Shown: in pieces, positions 25,966 through 35,244 of the stretch | Numbering within the stretch: position 1 is the stretch's first letter | How the letters are laid out: each line of letters starts with the position of its first letter | The notes under the pieces: model-generated | Database searches by the model: none | What the model was told of the DNA's origin: nothing | Seen by the model: the letters and a program-made list of their open reading frames with translations, nothing else | Made by a program: the position numbers and the translations under genes | Assembly (NCBI GenBank): GCA_000402755.1 | Contig: AQSD01000004.1 | Span: 7,067 to 71,066 of the forward strand | Direction: 5' to 3' | Length of the DNA stretch: 64,000 nt | DNA from: Fidelibacterota bacterium SCGC AAA160-B08 | Lineage (GTDB): Bacteria; Fidelibacterota; Marinisomatia; Marinisomatales; Marinisomataceae

Positions 25966-27576
25966 TTGAGTAAAAATTACCAAATTTTAGCACTAAAATG
26001 GAGACCAAAACATTTTAAGGATGTTGTTGGTCAGAACCATATCACCGAAACATTACAAAAAGCATTCGAAAAGAATCGTATTGCTCAAGCTTTTTTATTT
26101 GCAGGTCCTAGAGGAGTTGGTAAAACAACAACAGCTCGATTGTTGGCCATGTCTTTAAATGGATCAGATACTCCTTCAACAGATTATGATACCGATTCAG
26201 ACGCAGTAAAAGAGATCATCGAAGGAAGATCGATGGATGTTATTGAAATTGACGGTGCATCAAATAGAGGTATCGATGAGATACGCGAATTGAGAGAAAA
26301 TATTAAATTCATGCCTTTGTCAGGTAAATTTAAAGTAGTTATTATTGATGAAGTACATATGCTGACAGTTCAAGCATTTAATGCACTACTTAAGACATTA
26401 GAAGAACCGCCTACACATGTAAAATTTATTATGGCTACTACAGATATCCATAAAGTTCCACAGACAATTATTTCTCGATGCCAACGTTTTGACTTCCTAC
26501 CTATGACAAACACTGTTATTAAAGATAGGCTAAAGCATATACTTGAAGTAGAGTCGGTAAAAATTGACGATGCTTCATTGGAATTAATTGCTAGCAAGTC
26601 TGATGGTAGCATGAGAGATGCTTTAGGTTTTTTAGATCAAGTATTAGTGTTTAGTGATAAAAAGATTAGCACAGAGATGGTAATTGATTTGCTTGGTATT
26701 GTTCCTACAGAAATTTATTTTAATATTACAGATGCTCTCCATAATAAAGATGGAGATAGTCTTATCTTAGCTATCCAAAAAATTAGAGATAAAGGCTATA
26801 TTATTGAAGATCTTCTAAAGGGGTTAATAGGTCATTTTCGTAATCTTGCTTTGCTTCATTATACGAACGGATTAGGGTTAGCTGGTGTTTCACCGGAAGT
26901 AGCTAAAGCGTATACAAGTATTCGTTATGAATGGACACTGAAAGATATAGTAAGATTATCAACGAATCTGTCAGAATTATATTCATCAATTAAGCAATTT
27001 TCAGATCAATATTTAATTTTTGAAATGACGTTAATCAAGTTGTTACAATTTGATAAGAGCGTAGATATTGAGAAATTTTTAGACTCAAATATTGTTGAAA
27101 GTGCTACGCCTGTAGAGACGATTAAAAAGAGTGCTCCAAAGGCAAAGTCAACACCTAAAGTGGAGACTAATCACAAAGAACTTAAAGTTGAGGTTGAGAA
27201 AAAAGAAGTTAAAGAGGAAAAAAAAGCGAAAAGCAGTCGCTCTAAAATCTCTATAGAAGATGTAAAAAATTCTTGGAGTGAAATTTTAAAAAAAGTATCT
27301 AAGGAAAGAGGCTCTATTGGAGTTTTACTAGAAACATGTATTGTTGGAGATTTGAAAGACGATACTTTAGAGTTAATATCCTATGACAGTAATGAGTTTA
27401 GTCAGAAGCTTCTGAAGGATCCTTTTATTTTATCTACAATAAACTCAGTTCTAAAATCTTCATTGAAGGTGAATATTGTTGTTGATACCAATGTAGCAAA
27501 AATTGAAGAAGACGTAAAAGAAGAAATTAATCAAGATGATATTGTCAAATTATTTGACGGAAAGGATTTTGCCTAA
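25966..27576 (+). CDS. dnaX: DNA polymerase III subunits gamma/tau
   Basis: Clamp-loader ATPase, 536 residues, TTG start with AAAGG upstream. AAA+ motifs: Walker A GPRGVGKTT near 47, Walker B VVIIDEVHML near 127, sensor 1 MATT near 157, arginine finger in SRCQ near 170, and sensor 2 in GSMRDAL near 215. The four-Cys zinc module normally between Walker A and EIDAASN is gone: the segment reads LNGSDTPSTDYDTDSDA. A Lys/Glu-rich linker (about 385-430) precedes a C-terminal tau domain. An A8 run in this linker could give a shorter gamma form. The first gene of the dnaX-to-recA run; ybaB overlaps its stop by one base. Confidence 0.94.
   Translation: MSKNYQILALKWRPKHFKDVVGQNHITETLQKAFEKNRIAQAFLFAGPRGVGKTTTARLLAMSLNGSDTPSTDYDTDSDAVKEIIEGRSMDVIEIDGASNRGIDEIRELRENIKFMPLSGKFKVVIIDEVHMLTVQAFNALLKTLEEPPTHVKFIMATTDIHKVPQTIISRCQRFDFLPMTNTVIKDRLKHILEVESVKIDDASLELIASKSDGSMRDALGFLDQVLVFSDKKISTEMVIDLLGIVPTEIYFNITDALHNKDGDSLILAIQKIRDKGYIIEDLLKGLIGHFRNLALLHYTNGLGLAGVSPEVAKAYTSIRYEWTLKDIVRLSTNLSELYSSIKQFSDQYLIFEMTLIKLLQFDKSVDIEKFLDSNIVESATPVETIKKSAPKAKSTPKVETNHKELKVEVEKKEVKEEKKAKSSRSKISIEDVKNSWSEILKKVSKERGSIGVLLETCIVGDLKDDTLELISYDSNEFSQKLLKDPFILSTINSVLKSSLKVNIVVDTNVAKIEEDVKEEINQDDIVKLFDGKDFA
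27219..27241 (+). promoter_or_regulatory. Candidate -1 slippery site and hairpin in dnaX
   Basis: An A8 run (27218-27225) is phased GAA AAA AAA GCG, so A AAA AAA (27219-27225) sits in the classic -1 slip register. AGCGA/TCGCT (27225-27229 with 27237-27241) forms a 5-bp stem directly after it. After a -1 shift only about six codons are read before TAA (27243-27245). The product would be about 426 residues versus 536 for full length, similar to gamma and tau in E. coli. Transcript slippage on the A run is an alternative. Confidence 0.5.
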
Positions 27577-27890
27577 TGTTTGGAAATATGAAAGAAATGA
27601 TGAAACAAGCACAGAATATGAAATCTGAAATGACCAAAGTTAAAAAAGAGCTCGAGAAGATTGAAGTCCAAGGATCCTCTTCTAATGAATCATGTATTGT
27701 TACTATGACAGCTGATATGAAAACTACTAAAGTTGAAATTGAAGAAACATTGCTTAGCAGTGATGCTTATATCATTGAAAATGCAATCAAAGTTGCTGTT
27801 AATAATGCGCTAGAAAAAGCAAAAGATACTTCCGCAAAAAGACTTAAATCTGTAACAGGCGGATTAATGGATAATATTCCAGGAATGTAA
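27576..27890 (+). CDS. YbaB/EbfC nucleoid-associated protein
   Basis: 104 residues starting MFGNMKEMMKQAQNMKSEM, then ELEKIEVQGSSSNESCIVTM and a C-terminal VNNALEKAKD helix, all typical of YbaB/EbfC, a small dimeric DNA-binding protein. It is nearly always encoded between dnaX and recR, as here, with one-base overlaps on both sides. Confidence 0.93.
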   Translation: MFGNMKEMMKQAQNMKSEMTKVKKELEKIEVQGSSSNESCIVTMTADMKTTKVEIEETLLSSDAYIIENAIKVAVNNALEKAKDTSAKRLKSVTGGLMDNIPGM

Positions 27891-28489
27891 TGAGTAAAGT
27901 AGTAGTATATATTGACCAATTAGTAGAGGCTTTAACAAAATTTCCCGGAGTAGGTAGAAAGGGAGCTGAGCGTATTGCATATTTTATTGTTCGTTCTAAT
28001 AAGTCCGTTGCAAAAGATTTGATAGTTGGTCTAGATAATATAAGTGAAAAACTATCTAATTGTGATAATTGTGGAATGATTTTCTTGAAAGAGGACGAAG
28101 ACTGTAGCTGTAATTCAAATCGAAACGCCTCATGTTTGTGCGTTGTTGAAAACGTTGAAGATGCTGTAAAAATTGAAAATACTAATAGTTATGATGGTTT
28201 GTATCATGTTCTTGGAGGTGCTATATCGCCATTGGATGGCATAGGACCATCCGAGTTATCTTTTGATAAGCTTTTAAATCGTATTGATGACAAATTAGAA
28301 GAAGTTATTATTGCTACCAATCCAAGTACGTCAGGCAATGCAACTGCGATGTATGTAGAAAAAATATTAAAAGATAAAAAAGTGATTATTTCTAGATTAG
28401 CAGTAGGCTTACCTGTTGGTAGTAATCTAGAGTACATAGATGATAAAACAGTAACCACTGCTATTGAAGGAAGGGTAAAGCTCAATTGA
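27890..28489 (+). CDS. recR: Recombination mediator RecR
   Basis: 199 residues. RecR acts with RecO/RecF to load RecA at gaps. A helix-hairpin-helix (FPGVGRKGAERIAYFI) is at the N-terminus. The zinc region starts CDNCG, but its second half reads DCSCN, a CxC rather than the usual CxxC, with additional Cys before VVE. The Toprim domain contains YHVLGGAISPLDGIGP and ATNPSTSGNATA. It overlaps pgsA by 4 bases at its stop. Confidence 0.94.
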   Translation: MSKVVVYIDQLVEALTKFPGVGRKGAERIAYFIVRSNKSVAKDLIVGLDNISEKLSNCDNCGMIFLKEDEDCSCNSNRNASCLCVVENVEDAVKIENTNSYDGLYHVLGGAISPLDGIGPSELSFDKLLNRIDDKLEEVIIATNPSTSGNATAMYVEKILKDKKVIISRLAVGLPVGSNLEYIDDKTVTTAIEGRVKLN

Positions 28490-28989
28490 AAAACTTTATC
28501 AATTTTTTAACTTATTCTCGCATTATTCTCACTCCACTTATTATATATCTTATTTATAGCGATAATCATATAGCAGCTGCATTGGTTTTTGCTTATTGCA
28601 GTTTCAGCGATATTGCTGATGGAAGATTGGCTCGCAAACATAATCTTGTATCAGAAAAAGGTAATTATATTGATCCTTTAGCAGATAAAATTCTGATGAT
28701 AGGAACATTAACAATACTAGCTTACCAAGGAATAATACTGCTCTGGGCTTACTGTATTATTGTTGGTCGCGATGTTTTAATTACGATGTATAGAAACTAC
28801 CTTATCGGAAAGGATAAGCCTCTAGTGACATCTCAATACGGAAAGTGGAAAACTGTATTTCAGCATGTTATGATTATTGTTATTTTATTGAACAGCCCTA
28901 CACAAGATATTATTAATCTAATTGTTTCATTTAATGCAATTTATGCAGCATCAACAGGATTTGAATATGTGTTCAAAAATGGATTTTAA
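28486..28989 (+). CDS. pgsA: CDP-diacylglycerol--glycerol-3-phosphate phosphatidyltransferase
   Basis: 167-residue membrane enzyme making phosphatidylglycerophosphate from CDP-diacylglycerol. The CDP-alcohol phosphatidyltransferase signature is complete: DIADGRLARKHNL, then KGNYIDPLADKI gives the D-G-A-R-G-D-D pattern. Four to five hydrophobic segments. TTG start overlapping the recR stop. The next gene, pgpA, performs the following step, so both head-group reactions are adjacent. Confidence 0.9.
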   Translation: MKNFINFLTYSRIILTPLIIYLIYSDNHIAAALVFAYCSFSDIADGRLARKHNLVSEKGNYIDPLADKILMIGTLTILAYQGIILLWAYCIIVGRDVLITMYRNYLIGKDKPLVTSQYGKWKTVFQHVMIIVILLNSPTQDIINLIVSFNAIYAASTGFEYVFKNGF

Positions 28990-28995
28990 AAAAAT

Positions 28996-29541
28996 ATGAA
29001 TTATCAACTTGCAACTCTCTTTGGTTTAGGTAGGCTTCCAGGAGGAGGAACCTGGGCTTCTTTATTTGTTTTGATAGTAACTATCTTATCTAAAGATCCA
29101 TCTAATACACTCCTATTCTTCATTTCTATCACACTTCTTTTTGCACCTGCTATATATAAAAAATCATTACCTTTATTTAGCTCTAAAGATCCTAAGGAAT
29201 TTGTATTGGATGAAGTCATTGGAATGGCTCTCGCTCTTATTGCAGTACACACGTTTTCTAGTATTTTTGGAGGTTTTATTTTTAATCTTCCTGATTATAT
29301 AAATAATCAAGAACTCTTATTTTTTACAACATTTATAGTATTTCGAATTTTTGATATAAGCAAAATAGGTCCTATTGGTTGGATTGATGACCCAAATACT
29401 GCACCAGTATGGTGGAGTAATATTGATAGTAGTGCTAAGGATTCTGCGTATATGAATGTTATAGGGGACGATATCATGGCAGCGCTATTAACTGGTATTG
29501 TTGTTATTTCTATTTTAAGTACTTGTTTGTGGGTCATATAA
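28996..29541 (+). CDS. pgpA: Phosphatidylglycerophosphatase A
   Basis: 181-residue membrane phosphatase that converts phosphatidylglycerophosphate to phosphatidylglycerol. Motifs seen: LGRLPGGGTWASL near the N-terminus, VLDEVIGM near 72, and FRIFDISKIGPIGWID near 115, matching the PgpA catalytic acidic clusters. A further GDDIMAAL lies near the C-terminus. It is 6 bases after pgsA and its TAA overlaps the cinA ATG by one base. Confidence 0.9.
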   Translation: MNYQLATLFGLGRLPGGGTWASLFVLIVTILSKDPSNTLLFFISITLLFAPAIYKKSLPLFSSKDPKEFVLDEVIGMALALIAVHTFSSIFGGFIFNLPDYINNQELLFFTTFIVFRIFDISKIGPIGWIDDPNTAPVWWSNIDSSAKDSAYMNVIGDDIMAALLTGIVVISILSTCLWVI

Positions 29542-30824
29542 TGAAGATTGGAATCATAACCATTGGAAATGAATTATTGAGCGGATTTACCATTGATCGT
29601 AATTCTGCTTGGATTGGACAAAAGTTGTTAGAGTCTGGTATGAAAGTACACATAAGACAAACTATTCAAGACGATTTAGGTGATATCTACGACACTCTTG
29701 AGTCGATGTGGAAAGAATGGGAATGTGACTATATAATTGTTACCGGAGGTCTCGGTCCAACTGTTGATGATATTACAGTATCTACTTTTCTCGAATACTT
29801 TGATGACAAACATGAATTTGATAAAGAGTATTGGAGTATGCTCAAAGAGCGTTTTGAAAGGTTAAACTTCAAAATGCCAAACTTAAATAAGAATCAAGCT
29901 TACAGGTCAAAAAAAGGTAAAATGATTGAAAATTTAGTTGGAACAGCCAGAGGGTTGCACTACAAAAAAGGTCATGCTTCTCTTTTTAAAAATATAAAAA
30001 CTATCGCTAAGGGAGGCCCTAAAAATACCCATTTTTTTGCATTACCAGGTGTTCCTCAAGAGATGAAGTCAATGTTTACAAACTATGTTCTACCTTTATT
30101 AGAAGATGAACTAGATAGTAAGATGCTTTGTAGGTCAATTAGAACCACAGGTGTCCCAGAGTCTATCCTACAAGAAAAAATATCCGACTTGATAGATTTG
30201 AATAAAGGAAAGTGTGATATTGCATTTTTACCACATCGTATGCTTGGAGTTGATATTCGATTAACAACTCAAGATAAAGAGCTTCTTGATAATTTGCTCA
30301 ACTCTATTGTTGAAAGGATTGATAAGTATGTATATGGTTTTGATTCTGACAAATTAGAGGGGGTTGTTGCAGATCTTTTGATTGACAGCAATACAACAAT
30401 TGCTACAGCTGAATCTTGTACAGCAGGCATGTTAAGTGCTAGGCTTACGGATGTTCCTGGAAGCTCTAAATACTTCAATGGTGGTATTGTTTGTTATAGC
30501 AATCAACTAAAAAATGAATTAGTAAATGTTAAGCAAAAAACCTTAGATAAATATGGGGCTGTCAGCGAAGAAATTGCACATGAATTGGCCGTTAATATTG
30601 CTAAGAAATTAAATAGTGAAATAGGCGTAGGTATAACAGGGATAGCAGGTCCAGATGGTGGAACTGAAGAAAAACCAGTAGGATTGGTATTTGTTGGAAT
30701 ATCTTATAAAAATAATGTATATATTAAGAAGTATAATTTAACACCAAACCGTAATATCAATCGCGAATTAACAGTTATTTTATGCTTAAATGAGATAAGA
30801 AAAATTTTAGAAAATTCTAAATAA
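29541..30824 (+). CDS. cinA: CinA family protein (nicotinamide mononucleotide deamidase type)
   Basis: 427 residues. The N-terminal MoCF-like domain ([40 protein letters not shown]) is followed by the C-terminal CinA/PncC amidase domain ([39 protein letters not shown]). Relatives cleave ADP-ribose pyrophosphates and deamidate NMN; cinA is often co-transcribed with recA, which follows by 25 bases. The ATG at 29541 is preferred over an upstream TTG inside pgpA. Confidence 0.93.
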   Translation: MKIGIITIGNELLSGFTIDRNSAWIGQKLLESGMKVHIRQTIQDDLGDIYDTLESMWKEWECDYIIVTGGLGPTVDDITVSTFLEYFDDKHEFDKEYWSMLKERFERLNFKMPNLNKNQAYRSKKGKMIENLVGTARGLHYKKGHASLFKNIKTIAKGGPKNTHFFALPGVPQEMKSMFTNYVLPLLEDELDSKMLCRSIRTTGVPESILQEKISDLIDLNKGKCDIAFLPHRMLGVDIRLTTQDKELLDNLLNSIVERIDKYVYGFDSDKLEGVVADLLIDSNTTIATAESCTAGMLSARLTDVPGSSKYFNGGIVCYSNQLKNELVNVKQKTLDKYGAVSEEIAHELAVNIAKKLNSEIGVGITGIAGPDGGTEEKPVGLVFVGISYKNNVYIKKYNLTPNRNINRELTVILCLNEIRKILENSK

Positions 30825-30849
30825 AAATAAATTTAAAAAAGGAAGAGTC

Positions 30850-31854
30850 ATGGCAACAAAAAAAGAAGCAGCAAATAAAACCAAAGTATTAGATACAGTA
30901 CAACAGGATATTAACAAAGAATATGGTGAGGGCTCAATCATGCGATTAGGCGGAACAGCTAGCTTAGATGTTGAGGCTATTTCTACAGGATGTTTATCAT
31001 TAGATATGGCTTTAGGTGTCGGTGGAGTTCCAAAGGGACGAATTATAGAAGTTTTTGGACCAGAATCTTCCGGAAAAACAACTTTAGCTTTGCATATTGT
31101 TGCTGAGTGTCAAAAAAATGGAGGTTCAGCTGCATTTATCGATGTAGAAAATGCTCTAGACCCTATATATGCAGAAAATCTAGGTTGCAAACCAGACGAC
31201 TTATTAGTTTCTCAACCAGATACTGCGGAACAAGCATTAGATATTTTACAAAAATTACTTGAGACAGGTGCACTAGATGTAATTGTTATTGATTCGGTTG
31301 CTGCGCTAGTTCCTAGAAAAGAATTAGAAGGTCAAATTGGAGATCTTACTGTTGGGTTGCAAGCACGTTTAATGTCTCAGGCTTTGCGTAAACTATCTGG
31401 ACCTATTAACAAGTCAAGAACATGTGTTGTTTTTATTAATCAAATTAGAGAAAAAATTGGAGTAATGTTTGGTAGTCCTGAAACTACTCCAGGTGGAAGA
31501 GCTTTAAAGTTTTATTCATCAGTTAGATTAGATATTCGTAGAATTGCCGCTATTAAAGAAGGTACAGATATGACTGGAAATAGAACGAGAGTGAAGGTTG
31601 TAAAAAATAAAGTGGCTCCACCATTCAAAATGACTGAATTTGACATTATGTACGGTAAAGGTATATCATATGAAGGTGACTTGCTTGATCTCGCACTACA
31701 AGGTGGTATAGTAGAAAAAATGGGCTCCTGGTTCTCTTATAAGGGTAATAAAATAGCTCAAGGAAGAGAAAAAGTAAAAATACTTCTACAATCAGATGAC
31801 AAACTACTCAAAAGCGTACTTTCTGATGTGAAAAACTATCTAGGGCTAGCTTAA
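30850..31854 (+). CDS. recA: Recombinase RecA
   Basis: 334-residue RecA with Walker [10 protein letters not shown] near 72, [20 protein letters not shown] (Walker B), L2 and the [22 protein letters not shown] region, and NKVAPPFK. Normal length, a little short in the acidic tail (ends VKNYLGLA). GGAAGAG lies before the ATG. It is preceded by cinA and followed by an RNA methyltransferase, probably part of the dnaX-recA run. Confidence 0.97.
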   Translation: MATKKEAANKTKVLDTVQQDINKEYGEGSIMRLGGTASLDVEAISTGCLSLDMALGVGGVPKGRIIEVFGPESSGKTTLALHIVAECQKNGGSAAFIDVENALDPIYAENLGCKPDDLLVSQPDTAEQALDILQKLLETGALDVIVIDSVAALVPRKELEGQIGDLTVGLQARLMSQALRKLSGPINKSRTCVVFINQIREKIGVMFGSPETTPGGRALKFYSSVRLDIRRIAAIKEGTDMTGNRTRVKVVKNKVAPPFKMTEFDIMYGKGISYEGDLLDLALQGGIVEKMGSWFSYKGNKIAQGREKVKILLQSDDKLLKSVLSDVKNYLGLA

Positions 31855-31871
31855 GCTCTACTTAGATACTA

Positions 31872-33053
31872 GTGGTTAAAAGTTTAAACATAGGGGATCG
31901 AATCGAAGTTGAGATTGGTCCTATTGCTCATGGGGGTCATTTCATATCCCGCCATAATGGTCAAGTTGTATTTGTTCGACATGGTATTACAGGTGAAAAA
32001 GCTATTGTAGAGATTACATCTGTATCATCAAAATTAGCTCACGGAGATGCCGTAGAAATTTTAGAAAAATCAACCGAAAGAATAGAGCCTGCTTGCAAGT
32101 ATGCTATTCCAGGTGGATGTGGAGGTTGTGACTTTCAACATATCGCTTTATCTGCTCAACAAAAAATGAAGTTAGATGTTGTGAAAGACCAGTTTTTACG
32201 TATCGGAAAAATAGAAGTTGACCCTGAAATGATTGCAGTCGAGCCTAAAGATGGTTTACATTGGCGAACTCGTTTTGATTTTGCAGTTTCTGACAATGGT
32301 CATGTCGGTTTATATGCCTCAAAAACAAAAAAAATTATTGAAATTGATGAATGTCTCATTGGTCTTAAGGAAATTAATACTCCTGAAATATTTAATAAAA
32401 AATGGAATGGAGATGATCGCGTTAGAGTTGCTGTATCTAGCTCAGGTCAGAAAAATATATCTAGAGGAAAATTTACTATTTCAGGTCCATCAAAACTTCG
32501 TGAAGTAATTGGCGAGAATACTTATAATATTTCTTCGCATTCATTCTGGCAAAGTCATATACGTGCACCAAAAACATTAACAGACCTATCCTTAGATCTT
32601 ATGAATTTAAAGCCCGGAGACATTGTTTGTGATTTGTATGGCGGCGTTGGATTGTTTACTATGCCAATTACAGAAAAAATTGGAAATCATGGACATGTTC
32701 ATTTGATTGAACTAAGTAATCAAGCTACTAGGGATGCATCAAAGATATTTAAAGGATATAATAATGTTTCGATTCATAAAGGTTCTGTGGATAAAAAATT
32801 ACGCTACATTCAGGACATTGATGTTATTCTGCTAGATCCACCTAGGACTGGAGCTGGTAAGATAGCTATAGATCAAATTTCCTCTAAAAAGCCTAGAACT
32901 ATCGTTTATATTTCATGTGATCCAGCATCGCTTGCTAGAGATAGTAGGTTTTTAGAAGATTCTGGGTATTCTTTAGATAAGATTACTGCTGTTGATTTAT
33001 TTCCAATGACGCATCATATCGAATGTGTTGTCAAGTTTGTACTTAAAAACTAA
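31872..33053 (+). CDS. TrmA/RlmD-type 23S rRNA (uracil-5-)-methyltransferase
   Basis: 393-residue SAM-dependent RNA m5U methyltransferase. A TRAM domain (about 4-60, LNIGDRIEVEIGPIAHGG) is followed by an iron-sulfur-like cluster motif CKYAIPGGCGGCDF, a central domain, and a Rossmann domain with DLYGGVGLFT, LLDPPRTGAG and the nucleophile in YISCDPASLARD. The exact site on rRNA or tRNA cannot be decided by reading. GTG start at 31872. Its stop directly abuts the convergent symporter gene. Confidence 0.88.
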   Translation: MVKSLNIGDRIEVEIGPIAHGGHFISRHNGQVVFVRHGITGEKAIVEITSVSSKLAHGDAVEILEKSTERIEPACKYAIPGGCGGCDFQHIALSAQQKMKLDVVKDQFLRIGKIEVDPEMIAVEPKDGLHWRTRFDFAVSDNGHVGLYASKTKKIIEIDECLIGLKEINTPEIFNKKWNGDDRVRVAVSSSGQKNISRGKFTISGPSKLREVIGENTYNISSHSFWQSHIRAPKTLTDLSLDLMNLKPGDIVCDLYGGVGLFTMPITEKIGNHGHVHLIELSNQATRDASKIFKGYNNVSIHKGSVDKKLRYIQDIDVILLDPPRTGAGKIAIDQISSKKPRTIVYISCDPASLARDSRFLEDSGYSLDKITAVDLFPMTHHIECVVKFVLKN

Positions 33054-34628
33054 CTAGTACTTTTCAAAGTAATCGCTAGATAAATCTTTTAGCTTATTAC
33101 TTAATAGTATGATAGCAAGTAAGTTTGGAAAAGTCATGAATGCTAGAGCTGCATCTCCAAATATCCACACTTGTTCTAGAGTTAGCATCGATCCTACAAA
33201 AACCATAAATACATAACAGTATCTGTAGATAGAAATTGCACCAGTTCCAAATAAATATTCTGTAGCTCTTTCTCCATAAAAAGACCAACTAATAGCAGTA
33301 GATAAAGCAAATAATACAACAGCTACTGTTACTACTTGCGCTCCGATAGAAGGCATTCCAATTCCAAATGCATGGCTTGTTAAGAGAACTCCTGCCTTTA
33401 AGTCTGTTACAGAAGGGTCAATTCTTTGGCTGTAAAATTCAGTTAAATGCCATGAATTAGTTACCATTATAACAAGTCCTGTCAATGTACAAATAATGAT
33501 AGTATCAATATATGGCTCTAATAGAGCAACAACGCCTTCTCTTACAGCATATGGTGTCTTAGCTGTTGAGTGTGCAATAGCAGCAGATCCTTGTCCAGAT
33601 TCACTTGAGAACAAGCCTCTTTTTACACCCATCATCATTGTATTTAAAAATGAAATGAATGCTCCCGCAGCTATTCCAATAGCTGGATCTTTAATGGAAG
33701 GAGGGTTGAATGCCATTGTAAAAATAGTACTAAAAGACTCTCCAACTCTTTCATAGTTAGTAAGAATAATAAATAATGCACACATAACATAAATTGCTGC
33801 CATAATCGGGACCAGATAGCTTGTTACATTACCAATACGCTTAATACCGCCAAGAATGACAGCCCCAACAATAGCAGCGGATGATAAGCCTATTATAACA
33901 TGCATTAAAGAAATATTTGATTCACTACCAAGTAAGGTAATTGAGTTTGTAGCCATGATAGCATTATCAGATCCAGTAATAGTTAATATTTGAGCATATA
34001 ACTGTTGTGTTAAAGTATTGGATTGAATTGCATTTCCAGTAAAAAATGAGCAGATAATAGCAAAACAAGCAAAGGTAGCAGCTAGCCATCTCCACTTAGG
34101 TCCTAAGCCATTTTCAATAGTATACATAGGTCCACCAGCAGTATTTCCAAGAGAGTCAGTTTCTCTATATTCTAATGCGAGTGTACATTCAGCATATTTT
34201 AGTGCTGTTCCAAAAAAAGCGGTAATCCACATCCAAAATAATGCTCCTGGACCACCATAATAAATAGCAATAGCAACTCCTGCAATATTTCCAATACCGA
34301 CTGTTGCTGCCAATGCAGTTGAGAGCGCTTTAAAGTGATTTAAATCACCTTCATCGTCAACGTGATCATAATCTCCTCGCGTTACTCGAATTCCATGCAG
34401 CACTCTTCTTAATTGAGGAAAACCTAATTTAAATGTCATATAAATACCCGTTCCAAGTAATGCAACCACCATAAATGGGATGCTACTTATAGGGTAATCT
34501 GCTTTAAAAGTATCTGAGAATAAATTTCCAGGAAAAGACCAAGCTGAATCATAAAAATGAACTCCTTGAGTTACAAGTACTATACCTATAATACTAAATA
34601 TGATTGCTGAAAGTCTAATTTTTGACAT
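33054..34628 (-). CDS. Alanine/glycine:cation symporter family protein (AGCS)
   Basis: 524 residues with about eleven membrane helices. AGCS hallmarks: VGIGNIAGVAIA, GGPGALFWMW, FGTALKYAECTLA, GGPMYTIENGLG, GVKRGLFSSESGQGSA and ATEYLFG. It takes up alanine or glycine with Na+. An extra N-terminal helix (about 5-25) and an extended loop make it longer than usual. Monocistronic; divergent from rnhB over about 60 bases. Confidence 0.93.
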   Translation of the reverse strand: MSKIRLSAIIFSIIGIVLVTQGVHFYDSAWSFPGNLFSDTFKADYPISSIPFMVVALLGTGIYMTFKLGFPQLRRVLHGIRVTRGDYDHVDDEGDLNHFKALSTALAATVGIGNIAGVAIAIYYGGPGALFWMWITAFFGTALKYAECTLALEYRETDSLGNTAGGPMYTIENGLGPKWRWLAATFACFAIICSFFTGNAIQSNTLTQQLYAQILTITGSDNAIMATNSITLLGSESNISLMHVIIGLSSAAIVGAVILGGIKRIGNVTSYLVPIMAAIYVMCALFIILTNYERVGESFSTIFTMAFNPPSIKDPAIGIAAGAFISFLNTMMMGVKRGLFSSESGQGSAAIAHSTAKTPYAVREGVVALLEPYIDTIIICTLTGLVIMVTNSWHLTEFYSQRIDPSVTDLKAGVLLTSHAFGIGMPSIGAQVVTVAVVLFALSTAISWSFYGERATEYLFGTGAISIYRYCYVFMVFVGSMLTLEQVWIFGDAALAFMTFPNLLAIILLSNKLKDLSSDYFEKY

Positions 34629-34689
34629 GCATGAATATTAAAAATTTTTTTTAAAAGTAAACATGAATTTTATTATTAATTTACTTTTC

Positions 34690-35244
34690 ATGTTAATTGC
34701 AGGAGTAGATGAAGTAGGTAGAGGTGCGCTGGCTGGTCCAGTAGTAGCGGCAGCAGTCATATTAGATAATGATATAGATGGCTTAAACGACTCTAAGAAA
34801 TTGACAGAAAAAAAGCGTAATACTCTTTTTCAAATTATCAACGATACAGCATTGTCTGTTGCTGTGGGTATTAAATGGAACGACTATATAGATAATGTTA
34901 ATATAAAAGTTGCATCAGAGCATGCAATGATTGATGCGATTAATAGCTTGAGTCTTAAGCCAGATAAGGTCATGGTAGATGGATTTCCTTTAGATATAGC
35001 AATTGAAAATGAAGGTATTATAAAAGGAGATCAAAAAATTAGATCAATTATGGCAGCTTCTATTATAGCAAAAGTTACTAGAGATGAAATTATGCGTTCA
35101 TTTCACTATATTTATCCCATGTATGGTTTTAATAAAAATAAAGGATATGGCACTAAACAACATTACGATGCTCTAAAGGAGCATTCTTATGTATCAATTC
35201 ACAGGGAAACATTTAAGCCCATATCTAGTATGGTAAATAGATGA
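34690..35244 (+). CDS. rnhB: Ribonuclease HII
   Basis: 184 residues that cleave the RNA strand of RNA-DNA hybrids and remove single ribonucleotides. Catalytic motifs: AGVDEVGRG at the N-terminus (Asp, Glu), DSKKLTEKKR, VMVDGFP (Asp) and KVTRDEIM (Asp), followed by YGFNKNKGYGT. The ATG at 34690 gives the usual MLIAGVDE start. An earlier in-frame ATG at 34663 would add nine hydrophobic residues and is the alternative; neither has a clear ribosome site. Stop overlaps lepB by 4 bases. Confidence 0.92.
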   Translation: MLIAGVDEVGRGALAGPVVAAAVILDNDIDGLNDSKKLTEKKRNTLFQIINDTALSVAVGIKWNDYIDNVNIKVASEHAMIDAINSLSLKPDKVMVDGFPLDIAIENEGIIKGDQKIRSIMAASIIAKVTRDEIMRSFHYIYPMYGFNKNKGYGTKQHYDALKEHSYVSIHRETFKPISSMVNR

